64,000 bases of DNA, from the NCBI RefSeq assembly GCF_009932725.1, contig NZ_BLJU01000002.1, forward strand, positions 744,001-808,000, given 5' to 3'. The stretch is from Pseudomonas yangonensis (GTDB lineage: Bacteria > Pseudomonadota > Gammaproteobacteria > Pseudomonadales > Pseudomonadaceae). Below are positions 1-9,700 of this stretch, piece after piece; position 1 is the first letter of the stretch; each line of letters begins with the position of its first letter. The notes under the pieces were generated by a model that saw only the letters and a program-made list of their open reading frames with translations, made no database searches and was not told the DNA's origin. Made by a program: the position numbers and the translations under genes.

Positions 1-484
1 CGCCGAGCAGACCAACCTGCTGGCACTCAACGCAGCCATCGAAGCGGCGCGCGCAGGCGAACAGGGCCGTGGTTTCGCGGTGGTGGCCGATGAGGTGCGC
101 TCGCTGGCTTCGCGCACACGTCAGTCCACCGAACAGATCCACCAGATCATTTCTGACCTGCGTGCCGGCGCCGAGCGTGCGGTGCTGACGGCGGGCAAGG
201 GGGAGGAAATTTCCCGCGGCAGCGTAGAGAGCGTGGAGTCGGTGCGCGATGCGCTGGAGGGCATCAGCTCGGCGGTGACGCGCATCACCGGCATGAGCCA
301 GCAGATGGCGGCGGCGTCCGAAGAGCAGAGTCATGTGGCCGATGACATCAGCCGGCAGATCACTCGTATCGCTCAGCTTTCCGACCACAGTGCCGGTCAG
401 GCGCATCAGGGCGCAGCCATCAGCCGTGAACTGGAGGAAATGGCCGACTACCTGCACAGCCTGGCAGAGCGCTTCAACCGCTGA
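1..484 (+). CDS. Methyl-accepting chemotaxis protein, C-terminal part
   Basis: Partial gene: the reading frame (codons from base 2) is open at the left edge, so only the last ~160 residues are present. It begins in the highly conserved hairpin tip of the cytoplasmic signalling domain ([19 protein letters not shown], then [15 protein letters not shown]), where chemoreceptors bind CheA and CheW, and continues down the returning coiled-coil helix to the C-terminus. The sensor and membrane parts lie outside the window, so the ligand cannot be inferred. There is no obvious C-terminal CheR-binding pentapeptide; the protein ends LAERFNR. Family assignment is certain; which receptor it is cannot be said. 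Confidence 0.97.
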   Translation, partial: AEQTNLLALNAAIEAARAGEQGRGFAVVADEVRSLASRTRQSTEQIHQIISDLRAGAERAVLTAGKGEEISRGSVESVESVRDALEGISSAVTRITGMSQQMAAASEEQSHVADDISRQITRIAQLSDHSAGQAHQGAAISRELEEMADYLHSLAERFNR

Positions 485-489
485 TTCTT

Positions 490-535
490 TAGCCCGGCTG
501 CAATCCACGGCATGATTCGGATTGCATCCGGGCTA
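490..535. repeat. REP-type palindrome (GTAGCCCGGAT class)
   Basis: Inverted repeat between the chemoreceptor and the DTW gene. The left arm TAGCCCGGCTGCAATCC (490-506) pairs with GGATTGCATCCGGGCTA (519-535). It belongs to the same family as the elements near 1.2, 16.6, 28.1 and 38.4 kb. It lies upstream of the start chosen for the DTW gene, which argues against the earlier start at 522. Confidence 0.85.
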
Positions 536-569
536 CGCGCGGGCAGGGGGTTCTGGCAAACTGCGCGGC

Positions 570-1163
570 ATGCCTCGTCCGACCTGTCCCCGTTGTCAGC
601 GCCCCCTCAGCCTCTGTCTCTGCCCGCTGATTCCCGATCTCGATAGTCGTACTCGTGTGCTCATCCTGCAGCACCCGAGTGAGGTCGGTCATGCGCTGAA
701 TACCGCTCGCCTGGCTGCGCTTGGTTTGCGCAATGCGCAGCTGCACGTCGGCGAGGTCTTCGAGGATCTGCCGCAACTGCTCGCCCAACCTGACCACCAG
801 GCCTGCCTGCTGTTTCCCGGTGAAGAGTCCGTCGCCCTGGGCGCTTATGCGCCCGACGAGAGACCCTTGCTGTTGGTGGTGCCCGATGGCACCTGGCGCA
901 AGGCGCGCAAGCTGCTGCACCTCAATCCGCGATTGGCGGCATTGCCCCGCGTCAGCCTTAACGGCGCTGCGCCGTCGCGTTATCGTCTGCGCAAGGCGCC
1001 GCAAGAGGGGGCTCTGTCGACCATCGAGGCGATCACTGCCGCGCTGGATGTGTTGGAAGCGCCAAAGCGTTTCGATGCGTTGCTGCGGCCCTTCGATGCG
1101 CTGATCGAAGGGCAGATCGCGGCGATGGGGCAGGACGTGTACATGCGCAATCATCAGCGCTGA
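570..1163 (+). CDS. DTW-domain tRNA-uridine aminocarboxypropyltransferase
   Basis: 197-residue protein of the DTW (TapT/YfiP) family, which transfers the aminocarboxypropyl group of S-adenosylmethionine to uridine to make acp3U at tRNA position 47. The N-terminus has a zinc-ribbon-like Cys cluster (CPRCQRPLSLCLCP). HPSE, a motif of the family, follows at about residue 35, and the family-defining D-G-T-W appears in VPDGTWRKARKLL. The C-terminal half carries the conserved SRYRLRKAP and LSTIEA motifs. An in-frame ATG at 522 exists but would place a REP palindrome inside the coding region, so 570 (MPRPTCPRC) is preferred. Family call firm; substrate specificity inferred. Confidence 0.9.
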   Translation: MPRPTCPRCQRPLSLCLCPLIPDLDSRTRVLILQHPSEVGHALNTARLAALGLRNAQLHVGEVFEDLPQLLAQPDHQACLLFPGEESVALGAYAPDERPLLLVVPDGTWRKARKLLHLNPRLAALPRVSLNGAAPSRYRLRKAPQEGALSTIEAITAALDVLEAPKRFDALLRPFDALIEGQIAAMGQDVYMRNHQR

Positions 1164-1203
1164 TGAGGTCCGCACGGTGCACCCTAGGCTATCGCTTCGG
1201 CGC

Positions 1204-1270
1204 GTAGCCCGGATGCAATCCGGGGAGGTTCTGCGTCTCGACTATCAATCGCGGATTTCATCCGGGCTAC
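1204..1270. repeat. REP pair (GTAGCCCGGAT class)
   Basis: GTAGCCCGGATGCAATCCG (1204-1222) faces CGGATTTCATCCGGGCTAC (1252-1270), a classic convergent REP doublet. It sits between the convergent DTW and lapC genes, where it could end or stabilise both transcripts. Confidence 0.9.
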
Positions 1271-1329
1271 GCAGCTACGGTGTCGCGTCGGCCGCGTAGT
1301 CGGGTGATTGGCATGGGCGCGGCGCGGTC

Positions 1330-2688
1330 TCAGCGTTCGCGCATGGCTTCCGAGCGCGCCTTGAGTACGGGCTTAAGCAGGTAGGCCAGCACGCTTTTCT
1401 CACCGGTGATGATGTCCACGGTGGCGACCATGCCGGGGATGATCAGCAATGGATTCTCTTCGCTGCCCAGGTGGCTTTTCTCCGTACGTACCTGGATCAG
1501 GTAGAAACTGTTTCCTTCCTCGTCGGTGATGGTGTCGGCGCTGATCAGCTCCAGATTGGCCTTGAGCCCGCCGTAGATGGTGTAGTCGTAGGCGGTGAAC
1601 TTGACCATGGCCTTCTGCCCGGGATGGAGGAAAGCCACGTCCTGCGGGCGCACCTTGGCCTCGATCAGCAGGCTGTCATCCAGCGGCACGATTTCCAGCA
1701 TGTCGCTGCCCGGCTGCACTACGCCGCCGATGGTGTTGACCTTGAGCTGCTTGATCACCCCGCGCACCGGGGAGGTCACGGTAGTGCGGGTAACCTTGTC
1801 CTCGATGGCGACACTGGTAGCGGTGATCTTCTGCAGTTCGGTGCGCACCTCGTTGAGCTCCTTAAAGGCATCGGAGCGGAAACTGAGCTCGGATTCTTCC
1901 ATCTTGCTTCTGATTTCGCTCATCGCCGCTTCGGCGCGGGGAATGGCCAGGTTGGTGGCTTCCAGGGAGCCTCGCACTTCCACCAGACTACGACGCAGGC
2001 GCAGCACTTCGACCTGTGAAATCGCCCCGGAGGCCACCAGCGGTTGCGACATGTTCAGCTCCTGCTGCAGCAAACCGAGGCTGGAACGGTATTGCTGGGC
2101 CTTGGAGCGGAACTCGGCCAGTTCCTGTTCCTTCTGGCGCAGTTGCTCGCCAAGGGTGCGTTGCTCGCTTTGCAGTCGCTGTTGCCGTGAGCGGTACAGG
2201 GCCAGTTCGTCTTCGGCCAGTTGTGGCGCGCCTTGTGTGATCTGCTCCGGCAGGCTGGGCGCGCGCCCCTCGGCTTCGGCGCTGAGCCTCTCCAGGCGGG
2301 CCATCAGCGCCAGGCGATCGGCTTCGGTTTCGCCACGGTTGGACAGAAAACGGGTGTCATCCAGCCTTAACAGTGTGTCGCCCTTGTCCACCACCTGGCC
2401 TTCGCGGACGAAGATTTCGCTGACGATGCCGCCTTCGAGATTCTGAATCACCTGCACCTTGCTCGAGGGAATGGCCTTGCCCTCACCGGTAGTGACTTCC
2501 TCCAGCACGGCGAAGTGGGCCCAGACCAGTGCGCTGAGCAGGCAGGCGCTGACCGCCCACACCGTGATGCGACTCAACCAGGGAGAATCCTCGAGGATGG
2601 CACCTTCCACTTCCGGCATGAATTCGCTGTCCTGGCGTTTTTCGCGCAGGCTGCCAAAGTAACCGCCGAGACTTTGAGTTGCTTGCAT
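1330..2688 (-). CDS. lapC: LapC: HlyD-family membrane fusion protein of adhesin exporter
   Basis: 452-residue periplasmic adaptor of a type I secretion system, joining the inner-membrane ABC transporter to the TolC-like outer-membrane channel. A short cytoplasmic N-terminus is followed by one membrane helix (about residues 38-60, ITVWAVSACLLSALVWAHFA). Next come a biotinyl-lipoyl half (VIQNLEGGIVSEIFVREGQ), a long Gln/Glu-rich coiled coil (about 125-260), the returning half (TVTSPVRGVIKQLKVNT) and a beta-barrel domain. The reading frame stays open upstream of 2688, but that region codes an implausible Arg/Pro-rich stretch. ATG 2688 has a GGAG site and follows the lapB stop by 11 bases. Third gene of lapE-lapB-lapC. 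Confidence 0.95.
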   Translation of the reverse strand: MQATQSLGGYFGSLREKRQDSEFMPEVEGAILEDSPWLSRITVWAVSACLLSALVWAHFAVLEEVTTGEGKAIPSSKVQVIQNLEGGIVSEIFVREGQVVDKGDTLLRLDDTRFLSNRGETEADRLALMARLERLSAEAEGRAPSLPEQITQGAPQLAEDELALYRSRQQRLQSEQRTLGEQLRQKEQELAEFRSKAQQYRSSLGLLQQELNMSQPLVASGAISQVEVLRLRRSLVEVRGSLEATNLAIPRAEAAMSEIRSKMEESELSFRSDAFKELNEVRTELQKITATSVAIEDKVTRTTVTSPVRGVIKQLKVNTIGGVVQPGSDMLEIVPLDDSLLIEAKVRPQDVAFLHPGQKAMVKFTAYDYTIYGGLKANLELISADTITDEEGNSFYLIQVRTEKSHLGSEENPLLIIPGMVATVDIITGEKSVLAYLLKPVLKARSEAMRER

Positions 2689-2699
2689 GGCTGGAGCTC

Positions 2700-4859
2700 C
2701 TACAGGCTGGCGGGGCCGACACGGCCCTTGCGCAGGGCTTCGATGACGGCATCCTTCGGCCCATCCGCTACGACATGGCCGTTGTCCAGCACGGCGAGGC
2801 GGTCGACCAGGCTGAGCATGGAGGCGCGATGGGTGATCAGGATCAGGGTCTTGCCTTGCACCCATTTGTGCAGACGCTGGCGCAGCAGATCCTCGCTGGT
2901 GTTGTCCATGGCGCTGGTGGGTTCGTCGAGCACCAGAATCGGCGGGTCGAGCAACAGCGCGCGGGCCAGCAGTACGGCCTGGCGTTGGCCGCCGGAGAGC
3001 AGTTGGCCACGCTCGCCCACCGGCCGGTCGAAGCCCTGCGGATGCTGGCGCGCCAGGTCGACCACGCCGGTCAGCTCGGCGACTTCGAGCATGCGTGCAT
3101 CGCTGATGTAGCGCGCACCCAGGGTCAGGTTGTCGCGCAGGCTACCGGCAAGAAGCGGCAGGTCGTGGGCGACGTAGCCGATCTGGTGGCGCAGGTCGGC
3201 GACGTCGAGCTGACGCAGATCGAGATTATCCAGCAGTATCTGACCTTCATCGGCGCAGTAGAACGCCATCAGCAGACGGGCCAGGGTGCTCTTGCCCGAT
3301 CCGCTGCGACCGATGATGCCGAGGCGTTCGCCAGCTCCCAGCCGCAGGCTGACATTGCTCAGCGCCGGGGTGCTCTGACCGGGGTAGGTAAAGCTGATCT
3401 GGCGCACCTCCAGCGCCCCCTTGAGCTGAGTGCGATCCAGCGGACGCTGCTTGTCCTGACGCTCCTGCGGCAGGGCCATCAGCGCGTCGGTGCTGGTCAT
3501 GGTCAGGCGCGCCTGCTGGTAGCGGGTAATCAGCCCGGCGATCTGTCCCAATGGCGCGAGAATCCGGCTACCGAGCATGTAGCAGGCCACCAGCGCGCCG
3601 ACGCTGAGATTGCCGGCGATGATCAGGTAGACCCCGGCGATTATGGTGGCCATGCCGGCGAATTGCTGAAGAAACAGGGTGCCGTTGGTGGCCAGCGAGG
3701 CAAGGAACTTGGCGTGACCATCCAGGCGCGTGAGGGCACCATGGGTCTGTTCCCACTGATGCTGACGTTCGCTCTCGGCGCCACACACCTTGAGCATCTC
3801 CAGCCCGCCAAGCGTTTCGATCAGCAGTGCCTGGCGCTGCGCACCGAGTTGCAGACTCTTTTGCACGGTATCGCGCAGGCGCACCTGGATGATCCAGGCG
3901 AAAAGAATGGTGATGGGGAAGGCCAGCACCGGGATGACCACCAGCGGTCCGCCGATCAGACCGATCACCAGCAGCATGAGCAGAGAGAAGGGCAGGTCAA
4001 TCAGGCTGGTCAGGGTCACGGCGGTGAGAAAATCGCGCAGCCCCTGAAAGTCGTGAATGCTCTGGGCGAAGCCGCCGATGGTCGCCGGACGTGCCTTCAT
4101 CGACATAACGGTGATGCGCTCGAACAGGGTGGCTGAAAGCACCACGTCGGTCTTCTTGCCGGCGGTGTCGAGCAGATGCGCCCGCAGCACTTTCAGCAGC
4201 AGTTCGAAGCCGGTACCGATCAGCAGACCGATGGCCAGCACCCAGAGCGTCGCGGTGGCCTGGTTCGGCACCACACGATCGTAGGTCTGCATCACAAACA
4301 GCGGCACCATCAGCCCCAGCAGGTTGATCAGCAGGCTGGCCAGCACGGCATCGGTGTAGAGCCAGCGTGACAGCTTGAGGGTGTCGCGGAACCAGGCCTC
4401 GATGCGTGGCACCAGCGGCGTGCGGGCTTCCTCCAGTTCATGCCGTGGGCGAGCGAAGAACGCCTGACCGCTGTATTCGGCAGCCAGTTGCTCGCGGCTG
4501 ACCCACTGTTCGCCGCCGTCGGTTTCGCAGGGCAGAATCAGCGCCTGCTGCTTTGGCCCCCATTGGCGCAGCACCGCGCTGCGGCCATTTTTGAGCAGCA
4601 GCAGTACGGGCAGGTTGAGCGGTGAAATGCTGGCGAGATCGCGCTGCAGCAGGCGACCCTGCAGCCCTGCCCGGGCCGCGGCGCGGGCCAGCAGGTCGGG
4701 GCTCAGGCGTTGTGCCGGCAACGGCAGGCCGGCGCTCAGACTGCCACGGCTGGCGCTGCAGCCGTGCAGCCGACAGAGGATCAACAAACCATCCAACAAC
4801 GGATCGTCGTGACTGAGCCGCGGATCACTGGCAGGCCCTGGCCGTTCCATGCTGGTCAA
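2700..4859 (-). CDS. lapB: LapB: type I secretion ABC transporter with C39-like domain
   Basis: 719-residue inner-membrane ABC exporter that energises adhesin secretion. The N-terminal ~130 residues form a C39-peptidase-like docking domain (HDDPLLDGLLILCRLHG) without the catalytic Cys. The membrane domain spans roughly 165-430 and the ATPase follows, with Walker A GIIGRSGSGKST, signature LLSGGQRQAV and Walker B ILVLDEPTSAMD, and H-loop LITHRAS. The sequence closely resembles P. fluorescens LapB as I remember it. Start: TTG at 4859 has GAGGAG 9 bases upstream. The in-frame ATG at 4850 is the alternative but is 18 bases from that site. It precedes lapC by 11 bases in one operon. Confidence 0.95.
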   Translation of the reverse strand: MTSMERPGPASDPRLSHDDPLLDGLLILCRLHGCSASRGSLSAGLPLPAQRLSPDLLARAAARAGLQGRLLQRDLASISPLNLPVLLLLKNGRSAVLRQWGPKQQALILPCETDGGEQWVSREQLAAEYSGQAFFARPRHELEEARTPLVPRIEAWFRDTLKLSRWLYTDAVLASLLINLLGLMVPLFVMQTYDRVVPNQATATLWVLAIGLLIGTGFELLLKVLRAHLLDTAGKKTDVVLSATLFERITVMSMKARPATIGGFAQSIHDFQGLRDFLTAVTLTSLIDLPFSLLMLLVIGLIGGPLVVIPVLAFPITILFAWIIQVRLRDTVQKSLQLGAQRQALLIETLGGLEMLKVCGAESERQHQWEQTHGALTRLDGHAKFLASLATNGTLFLQQFAGMATIIAGVYLIIAGNLSVGALVACYMLGSRILAPLGQIAGLITRYQQARLTMTSTDALMALPQERQDKQRPLDRTQLKGALEVRQISFTYPGQSTPALSNVSLRLGAGERLGIIGRSGSGKSTLARLLMAFYCADEGQILLDNLDLRQLDVADLRHQIGYVAHDLPLLAGSLRDNLTLGARYISDARMLEVAELTGVVDLARQHPQGFDRPVGERGQLLSGGQRQAVLLARALLLDPPILVLDEPTSAMDNTSEDLLRQRLHKWVQGKTLILITHRASMLSLVDRLAVLDNGHVVADGPKDAVIEALRKGRVGPASL

Positions 4860-4941
4860 TTTCTACTACTCCTCAGAGCCTGTTCAGCCCTTTTGCCGCG
4901 CGTCGAGCCCGAGGCATTCGCCCGGACCCTTCGAGCCGGGA

Positions 4942-6297
4942 TCACTTCATATCCGGCAGGCGTGCTTCGCTTTTCACTTCCGTGAGGGCTACAGCTTCTG
5001 CCGGGACCACGACCTGTTGCTGACGCAGCAGATCCCCCATGGCCGCAATGACGCGGTACATCGAGAATTCTTCGCCGTAGCGAACCTCGGTGTAGCGACG
5101 ATTGGCGGTGAACAGTTCGTTTTCGCTGTCGAGCAGATCGAGCAGAGTGCGTTGGCCCAGGCTGAACTGCTGCTGATAGGCCTCGCGCACGCGAGAGGTG
5201 TAGTCCGCGTAATCGCGCGCCTTGGGGGTTTGCTGGCGGGCGTTCTCCATGGCGTTCCAGGCCAGGGAGAGGTTCTCGTTGAGTACCCGCAAGGCGTTGT
5301 TGCGAATGTCCATCGACTCGTTGATCTGGTGCGCGGCCGACTGCAGGCGAGCCTTGTCGCGCATGCCGTTGAACAGGTTGTAGTTCATCACCACGGCTGC
5401 CCGCCAAGTGTTGTAGTGGCCTTCGTCGCCCTGCACGTTGTCATCGGCCGTGGTGGCCAGCTCCAGGTCAAAACGCGGATAGAAGGGTGACTTGGCAACC
5501 TCGTACTGCTTCTCGGCGGCGTTGACGTCCGCTTGCGCCGATTTCAGGAAGGGGTTGTTGTCCATCACGGTTTGCCGGGCGGCCAGCAGGTCGGCGGGCA
5601 TGTTGCCCCTGATCGATGCCGGCGCCTCCAGTTGATCCGGCAGGCGCCCGACGGCGCTGAAGAAGTTGGCCTCGGCATCGGCCAGGTTGACCTCTTCGGT
5701 GTAGAGGTTGTTCTGTGCCAGGGCCAGACGCGCCTCGGACTGATCCAGGTCCGCGGTGCTGCCTACGCCCTGGCGATTGCGCATGCCGATCTGATCGTTG
5801 ATGCGCTGATGGGCCTGCAGGTTGTTGCGGGCCAGGGTGACCATCTCGCGGCGCATCAGGACATCCAGATACACCTCCACGGTGCGCAGTGCCAGGCTCT
5901 CGGACGTGCCGAGCAGGCGGTAGGCGCGGGAATTGACCACGGCCTGGGTGCGCGCCACTTCGTTGGGCGTATTGAAGCCATCGAAGAGCATCTGGCGCAA
6001 ACGCAGCTCGGCGTCACGGTAGTTGAGGGTTTCCTTGTTGTGATCACCCAGCGCACGGGTGCTGGGGCTGTCCGTGCGTTCCCGGCCGTAGCCGACCAGC
6101 AGGTCGACGGTAGGCAGATAACCGCCCTTGGCGAATTTCACGTCTTCATCCGACGCAAGTCGGCTATTGGCGGCTGCACTGATCTCGGGATGGTTATTCA
6201 GTGTGCTCTGAATCGCTTCCGACAGATTCATGGCTTGCGCCTGACTGCAAATCGTCGCCAAAAACATGGCGCTCCACAGCGGGGTTAAGGTGCGCAT
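4942..6297 (-). CDS. lapE: LapE: TolC-family outer-membrane channel
   Basis: 451-residue outer-membrane efflux protein, the exit duct of the Lap type I secretion system. A signal peptide (MRTLTPLWSAMFLATICSQAQA) is followed by the first TolC repeat (MNLSEAIQSTLNNHPEI) and two OEP repeats of alternating helix and strand, with a typical C-terminal half ending near SLGQRTLLDLLDSENELF. GGAGAA lies just upstream of the ATG. It is the first gene of the leftward lapE-lapB-lapC operon, and 82 bases separate it from lapB. It is divergent from the adhesin gene across a 450-bp gap. Confidence 0.93.
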   Translation of the reverse strand: MRTLTPLWSAMFLATICSQAQAMNLSEAIQSTLNNHPEISAAANSRLASDEDVKFAKGGYLPTVDLLVGYGRERTDSPSTRALGDHNKETLNYRDAELRLRQMLFDGFNTPNEVARTQAVVNSRAYRLLGTSESLALRTVEVYLDVLMRREMVTLARNNLQAHQRINDQIGMRNRQGVGSTADLDQSEARLALAQNNLYTEEVNLADAEANFFSAVGRLPDQLEAPASIRGNMPADLLAARQTVMDNNPFLKSAQADVNAAEKQYEVAKSPFYPRFDLELATTADDNVQGDEGHYNTWRAAVVMNYNLFNGMRDKARLQSAAHQINESMDIRNNALRVLNENLSLAWNAMENARQQTPKARDYADYTSRVREAYQQQFSLGQRTLLDLLDSENELFTANRRYTEVRYGEEFSMYRVIAAMGDLLRQQQVVVPAEAVALTEVKSEARLPDMK

Positions 6298-6747
6298 TGG
6301 CGTGTTCTCCTTACTGAAGTTCTTATCCTGTCGCCATAAAAATGGCGTTTTCTCCTGTCAAACCGTTTCAGGCTTGTAACATCAGAGCTAAGAACAACTT
6401 TTGGAGAAGCTAAGATGATTTTTTCACAAGGTATATTCAGAAAAAATCTTATGAACTCTGCGAAAAGCAGCACATTGTTTGACCCTGTGAGCTGTGCCGG
6501 GTCCGCATTTTCTGTGGGCTGGCAGCTGAAATGGGCAGTCAGGCATCAAAAAGGTGGGAATTCAACTGATGGAGTAGTTCGACGCATGCTGTGGTGACAT
6601 TTTTTTGTCAGTAGCGTTTTTTGGGATTGTGCGCCGTTCCATTTCAATCTGCTGTTCTGGGTTCTCTCCTCTGCTTCGAAAAGGTGTTCTGACCCTTTTG
6701 CTAGGTACGTGTCGGCGGTGGTCGGCAGCTGTAGTGAGGATGGAATC
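6298..6747. other. 450-bp divergent intergenic region between lapE and the adhesin
   Basis: No convincing gene. The stretch is more AT-rich than its surroundings, especially 6395-6475, as expected for divergent promoters of a secretion operon and a large adhesin. A 60-codon open stretch at 6415-6597 has no family resemblance and no good ribosome site. A small inverted repeat TGACA-T6-TGTCA lies at 6595-6610. I could not find a FleQ-like box with confidence. Confidence 0.6.
6333..6361 (-). promoter_or_regulatory. Candidate sigma70 promoter of lapEBC with overlapping hairpin
   Basis: Read on the minus strand, a perfect TTGACA (6361-6356) is followed after 17 bases by TATGGC (6338-6333), 36 bases before the lapE start. 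A perfect inverted repeat CGCCAT-AAAA-ATGGCG (6332-6347) overlaps the -10 and spacer and could be an operator. The -10 match is only partial, so this is a candidate. Confidence 0.42.
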
Positions 6748-9700
6748 ATGGCTACTCTCATTGGTGTCGTCAGTCAGGTGGTCGGCGAAGTGTTCGCGGT
6801 AGCGAGCGACGGATCGCGCCGGCCAGTCAGCGAAGGTGATCGGGTTTATGCGGGCGAGCAACTGGTAACCGGCGCCTCGGGTGCGGTGGCCGTCACCATG
6901 ACCAACGGCCAGCAACTGACCCTTGGGCGCGACAGCAGCATGACGCTCGACGCCCAGATGCTCGCCTACCGCGGTGAGTCGCAAGCCCCGGTCGGCGAAA
7001 CGCCTCCCGCCGCTCCCAGCGATGCCGACCTCACCGATGTCGAGCGCCTGCAAGCTGCCATCGAAGCCGGGGACGACCCGACCCTGGAGGGCGAAGCCAC
7101 TGCGGCAGGGCCGGGCGCCGGTGCCGGCGGCGCGGGAGGTGCCGGTGGCGGGAACTCGTTTGTGATGCTCACCGAGGTGGGCGGGGCGCTCGATCCGGTC
7201 ATCGGCTTTCCAACCGAAGGGCTGCCGGGTGGGCCGGAGTTTCCGGATGCGGAGCCTATCCTGAGTGCCGATGCCGTTCCTGGTATTCCCATTGGCGGTG
7301 CTGCTTCCAATGCGGTGGACGAGGACGGCTTGCCCGATGGCCACGTCGGCGGTGTGAACGATCTGGATGGTGAGGCCACGAGTGTCAGTGGTGTGCTCGG
7401 CTACAGCTTCGGGCCAGATGGCCCTGGTACCTTCACTTGGTCAACGGCTGGCCTAGCGTTTCTGGAAATATCTTCTGGCGGAGTACCGCTGACCTATCAG
7501 GTCAGCGCCGACGGCCTAATTCTTACCGCCTTTGCCGGTGAAACGGTGGCATTCGTGGTGCAGGTCACCAACCTGCTGACCGGCGCCTATCAGTTCGACT
7601 TCTTCGCCCCTCTCGATCATGCCGCGCCGCCTCTGGGTGAGAGCAACGAGAACGACATCCTCTACCTGTTCAACTACACCATTACTGACGGCGACGGTAC
7701 ACCGGCAAATGGCACCCTAAGCATATTGATCAACGACGACAGCCCGGTGCTGGCCGAAAGCGAAGGTGAGCGCACAATCGTCGGCGGCCTGGTGCATGAG
7801 GATGCCCTGAGTGTCGGCAATGGCGAGGCCGGTAATCTGCCCACGCAAACCCATCAGCTGATTGGCAGGCCGGGAGCGTTGGATGTGCTGGTCAACTTTG
7901 GAGCCGATGGGCGAGGGGGATTCCAGTTCGATACTCGACCTGAAGCCCTTTCCGATTTAGAAGCGTTGGGGCTGACCTCGGCCAATCAGGAGTTGCTCTA
8001 TTCAGTCACGGTCTCGGACGATGGCAGCACTAGCACGCTGACAGCGACCGCGGGTGAGGGCGGCCCATTGGTATTCACGCTAGTGGTTACCAGCGATGGA
8101 GACTACGTCTTCACGCTGGCGGGGCCGATCGATCATCCCCGGGGGGATGGAGACGATAGCGAGCGCCTGGGCGACAGCAGTCTGGCCCTGGACTTCTCCA
8201 AACTGCTGATCGCCACCGACTACGACGGTGATGCGGTTGCGGGCGGCTTCAACCCTGGCAGCTTCGTGATCGACGTGGAAGACGATGTGCCGGTTCAGGT
8301 TGGTGAGAACGGCGAAGGGACACGTGTCATCGGACTGGTGCATGAGGATGCCCTGCCCCCTGGCAATGCCGAAGGCAATAATCAGGTGCTGAGCATTAGC
8401 GGCGGTGCCGGAACCCTGGATGCGCTGGTGAACTTCGGTGCCGATGGTCGCGGTGGTTTCCAGCTGAGTACCGAGCCGGGCGCGCTGACAGCCCTGCAGA
8501 ACCTGGGGTTTACCTCGGGCGGCGTGGCGCTGAGCTACGCGGTTTCGGCGGATGGCACCACGCTGACGGCGACGGCTGGCGCCAAGCCCACTTTCACCCT
8601 GACGGTGGGTACTGATGGAAGCTACGAATTCCTGCTGCAGGGTCCGCTGGATCATCCGCTGCCGAATGGCGATGACAGTGAAACCCTCGCTGGCAGCAAC
8701 TTGGTACTGGATTTCTCTGGTGTATTGATTGCCACTGACGGTGACGGCGATCCGGTTGCTGGTGGCTTCAAGGCTGGCAGCTTCGTGATCGATGTGGAAG
8801 ACGATGTGCCGGTTCAGGTTGGTGAGAACAGTGAGGGGCCACGTGTCATCGGACTGGTGCATGAGGATGCCCTGCCCCCTGGCAATGCCGAAGGCAACGA
8901 TCAGGTGCTGAGCATCAGCGGCGGTGCCGGAACCCTGGATGCGCTGGTGAACTTCGGTGCCGACGGGCGCGGTGGCTTCCAGCTGAGTACCGAGCCGGGC
9001 GCGCTGACAGCTCTGCAGGGCCTGGGGCTGAAGTCGGGCGGCGTGGCGCTGAGCTACGCGGTTTCGGCAGATGGCACCACGCTGACGGCGGCGACGGACG
9101 CCAAGACCATCTTCACTCTGACGGTGGGTACTGATGGCAGCTACAAGTTCCTGCTAGAGTGCCCGCTGGACCATCTGCTGCCGAATGGCGATGACAGTGA
9201 AACCCTGGGCGTAAGCAAGCTGCTGGATTTCTCAAGCATATTGATCGCCACCGACGCTGACGGCGACCCGATTGTCGGCGGCTTCAAGGCTGGCAGCTTT
9301 GTGATCGATGTGGAAGATGATGTGCCGGTGCTGAAACCCGTCGACCCTCAGCGCTCGGCCCTTGGCGGAACGGCCCATGAGGACCTGCTTTCCCAGCCGC
9401 ATAGCGGCAACCCCGATAATGGTGTTCAGACACGAGTCGTCAGTACCGATGGTGGCGCAGGCAACCTGTCTTCGCTGGTCTCCTTCGGTGCTGACGGTCC
9501 TGGTGCGTTCGGTTTGGTCCAGAGCAGCGTGGTGAAGGGACTGCTGGATGCCCAGGGGGTGGCGTCCGGCGGTGAGGCGTTGCTTTACCAAGTGGTGCCA
9601 ATCGTCGTCGACGGCAAGCTGGTCAGTTCCACCTTGACCGCCGTGTCTGTGGGAAGCCTGGGCAGCTATCCAGTGTTCACCCTGACGGTCAGTGCCGATG

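Noticed and set aside
6415..6597. 60-codon plus-strand frame in the lapE-adhesin gap
   Set aside because: No ribosome site of note, no recognisable family, and composition like non-coding DNA.
6595..6610. TGACA-T6-TGTCA as a FleQ operator of the adhesin
   Set aside because: The FleQ box I remember has GTCA...TGAC half-sites in the opposite polarity; the match is not good enough.
8300..9350. Tandem adhesin repeats as a CRISPR-like array
   Set aside because: Units are ~517 bp, in frame and coding; no short direct repeats with spacers exist anywhere in the window.
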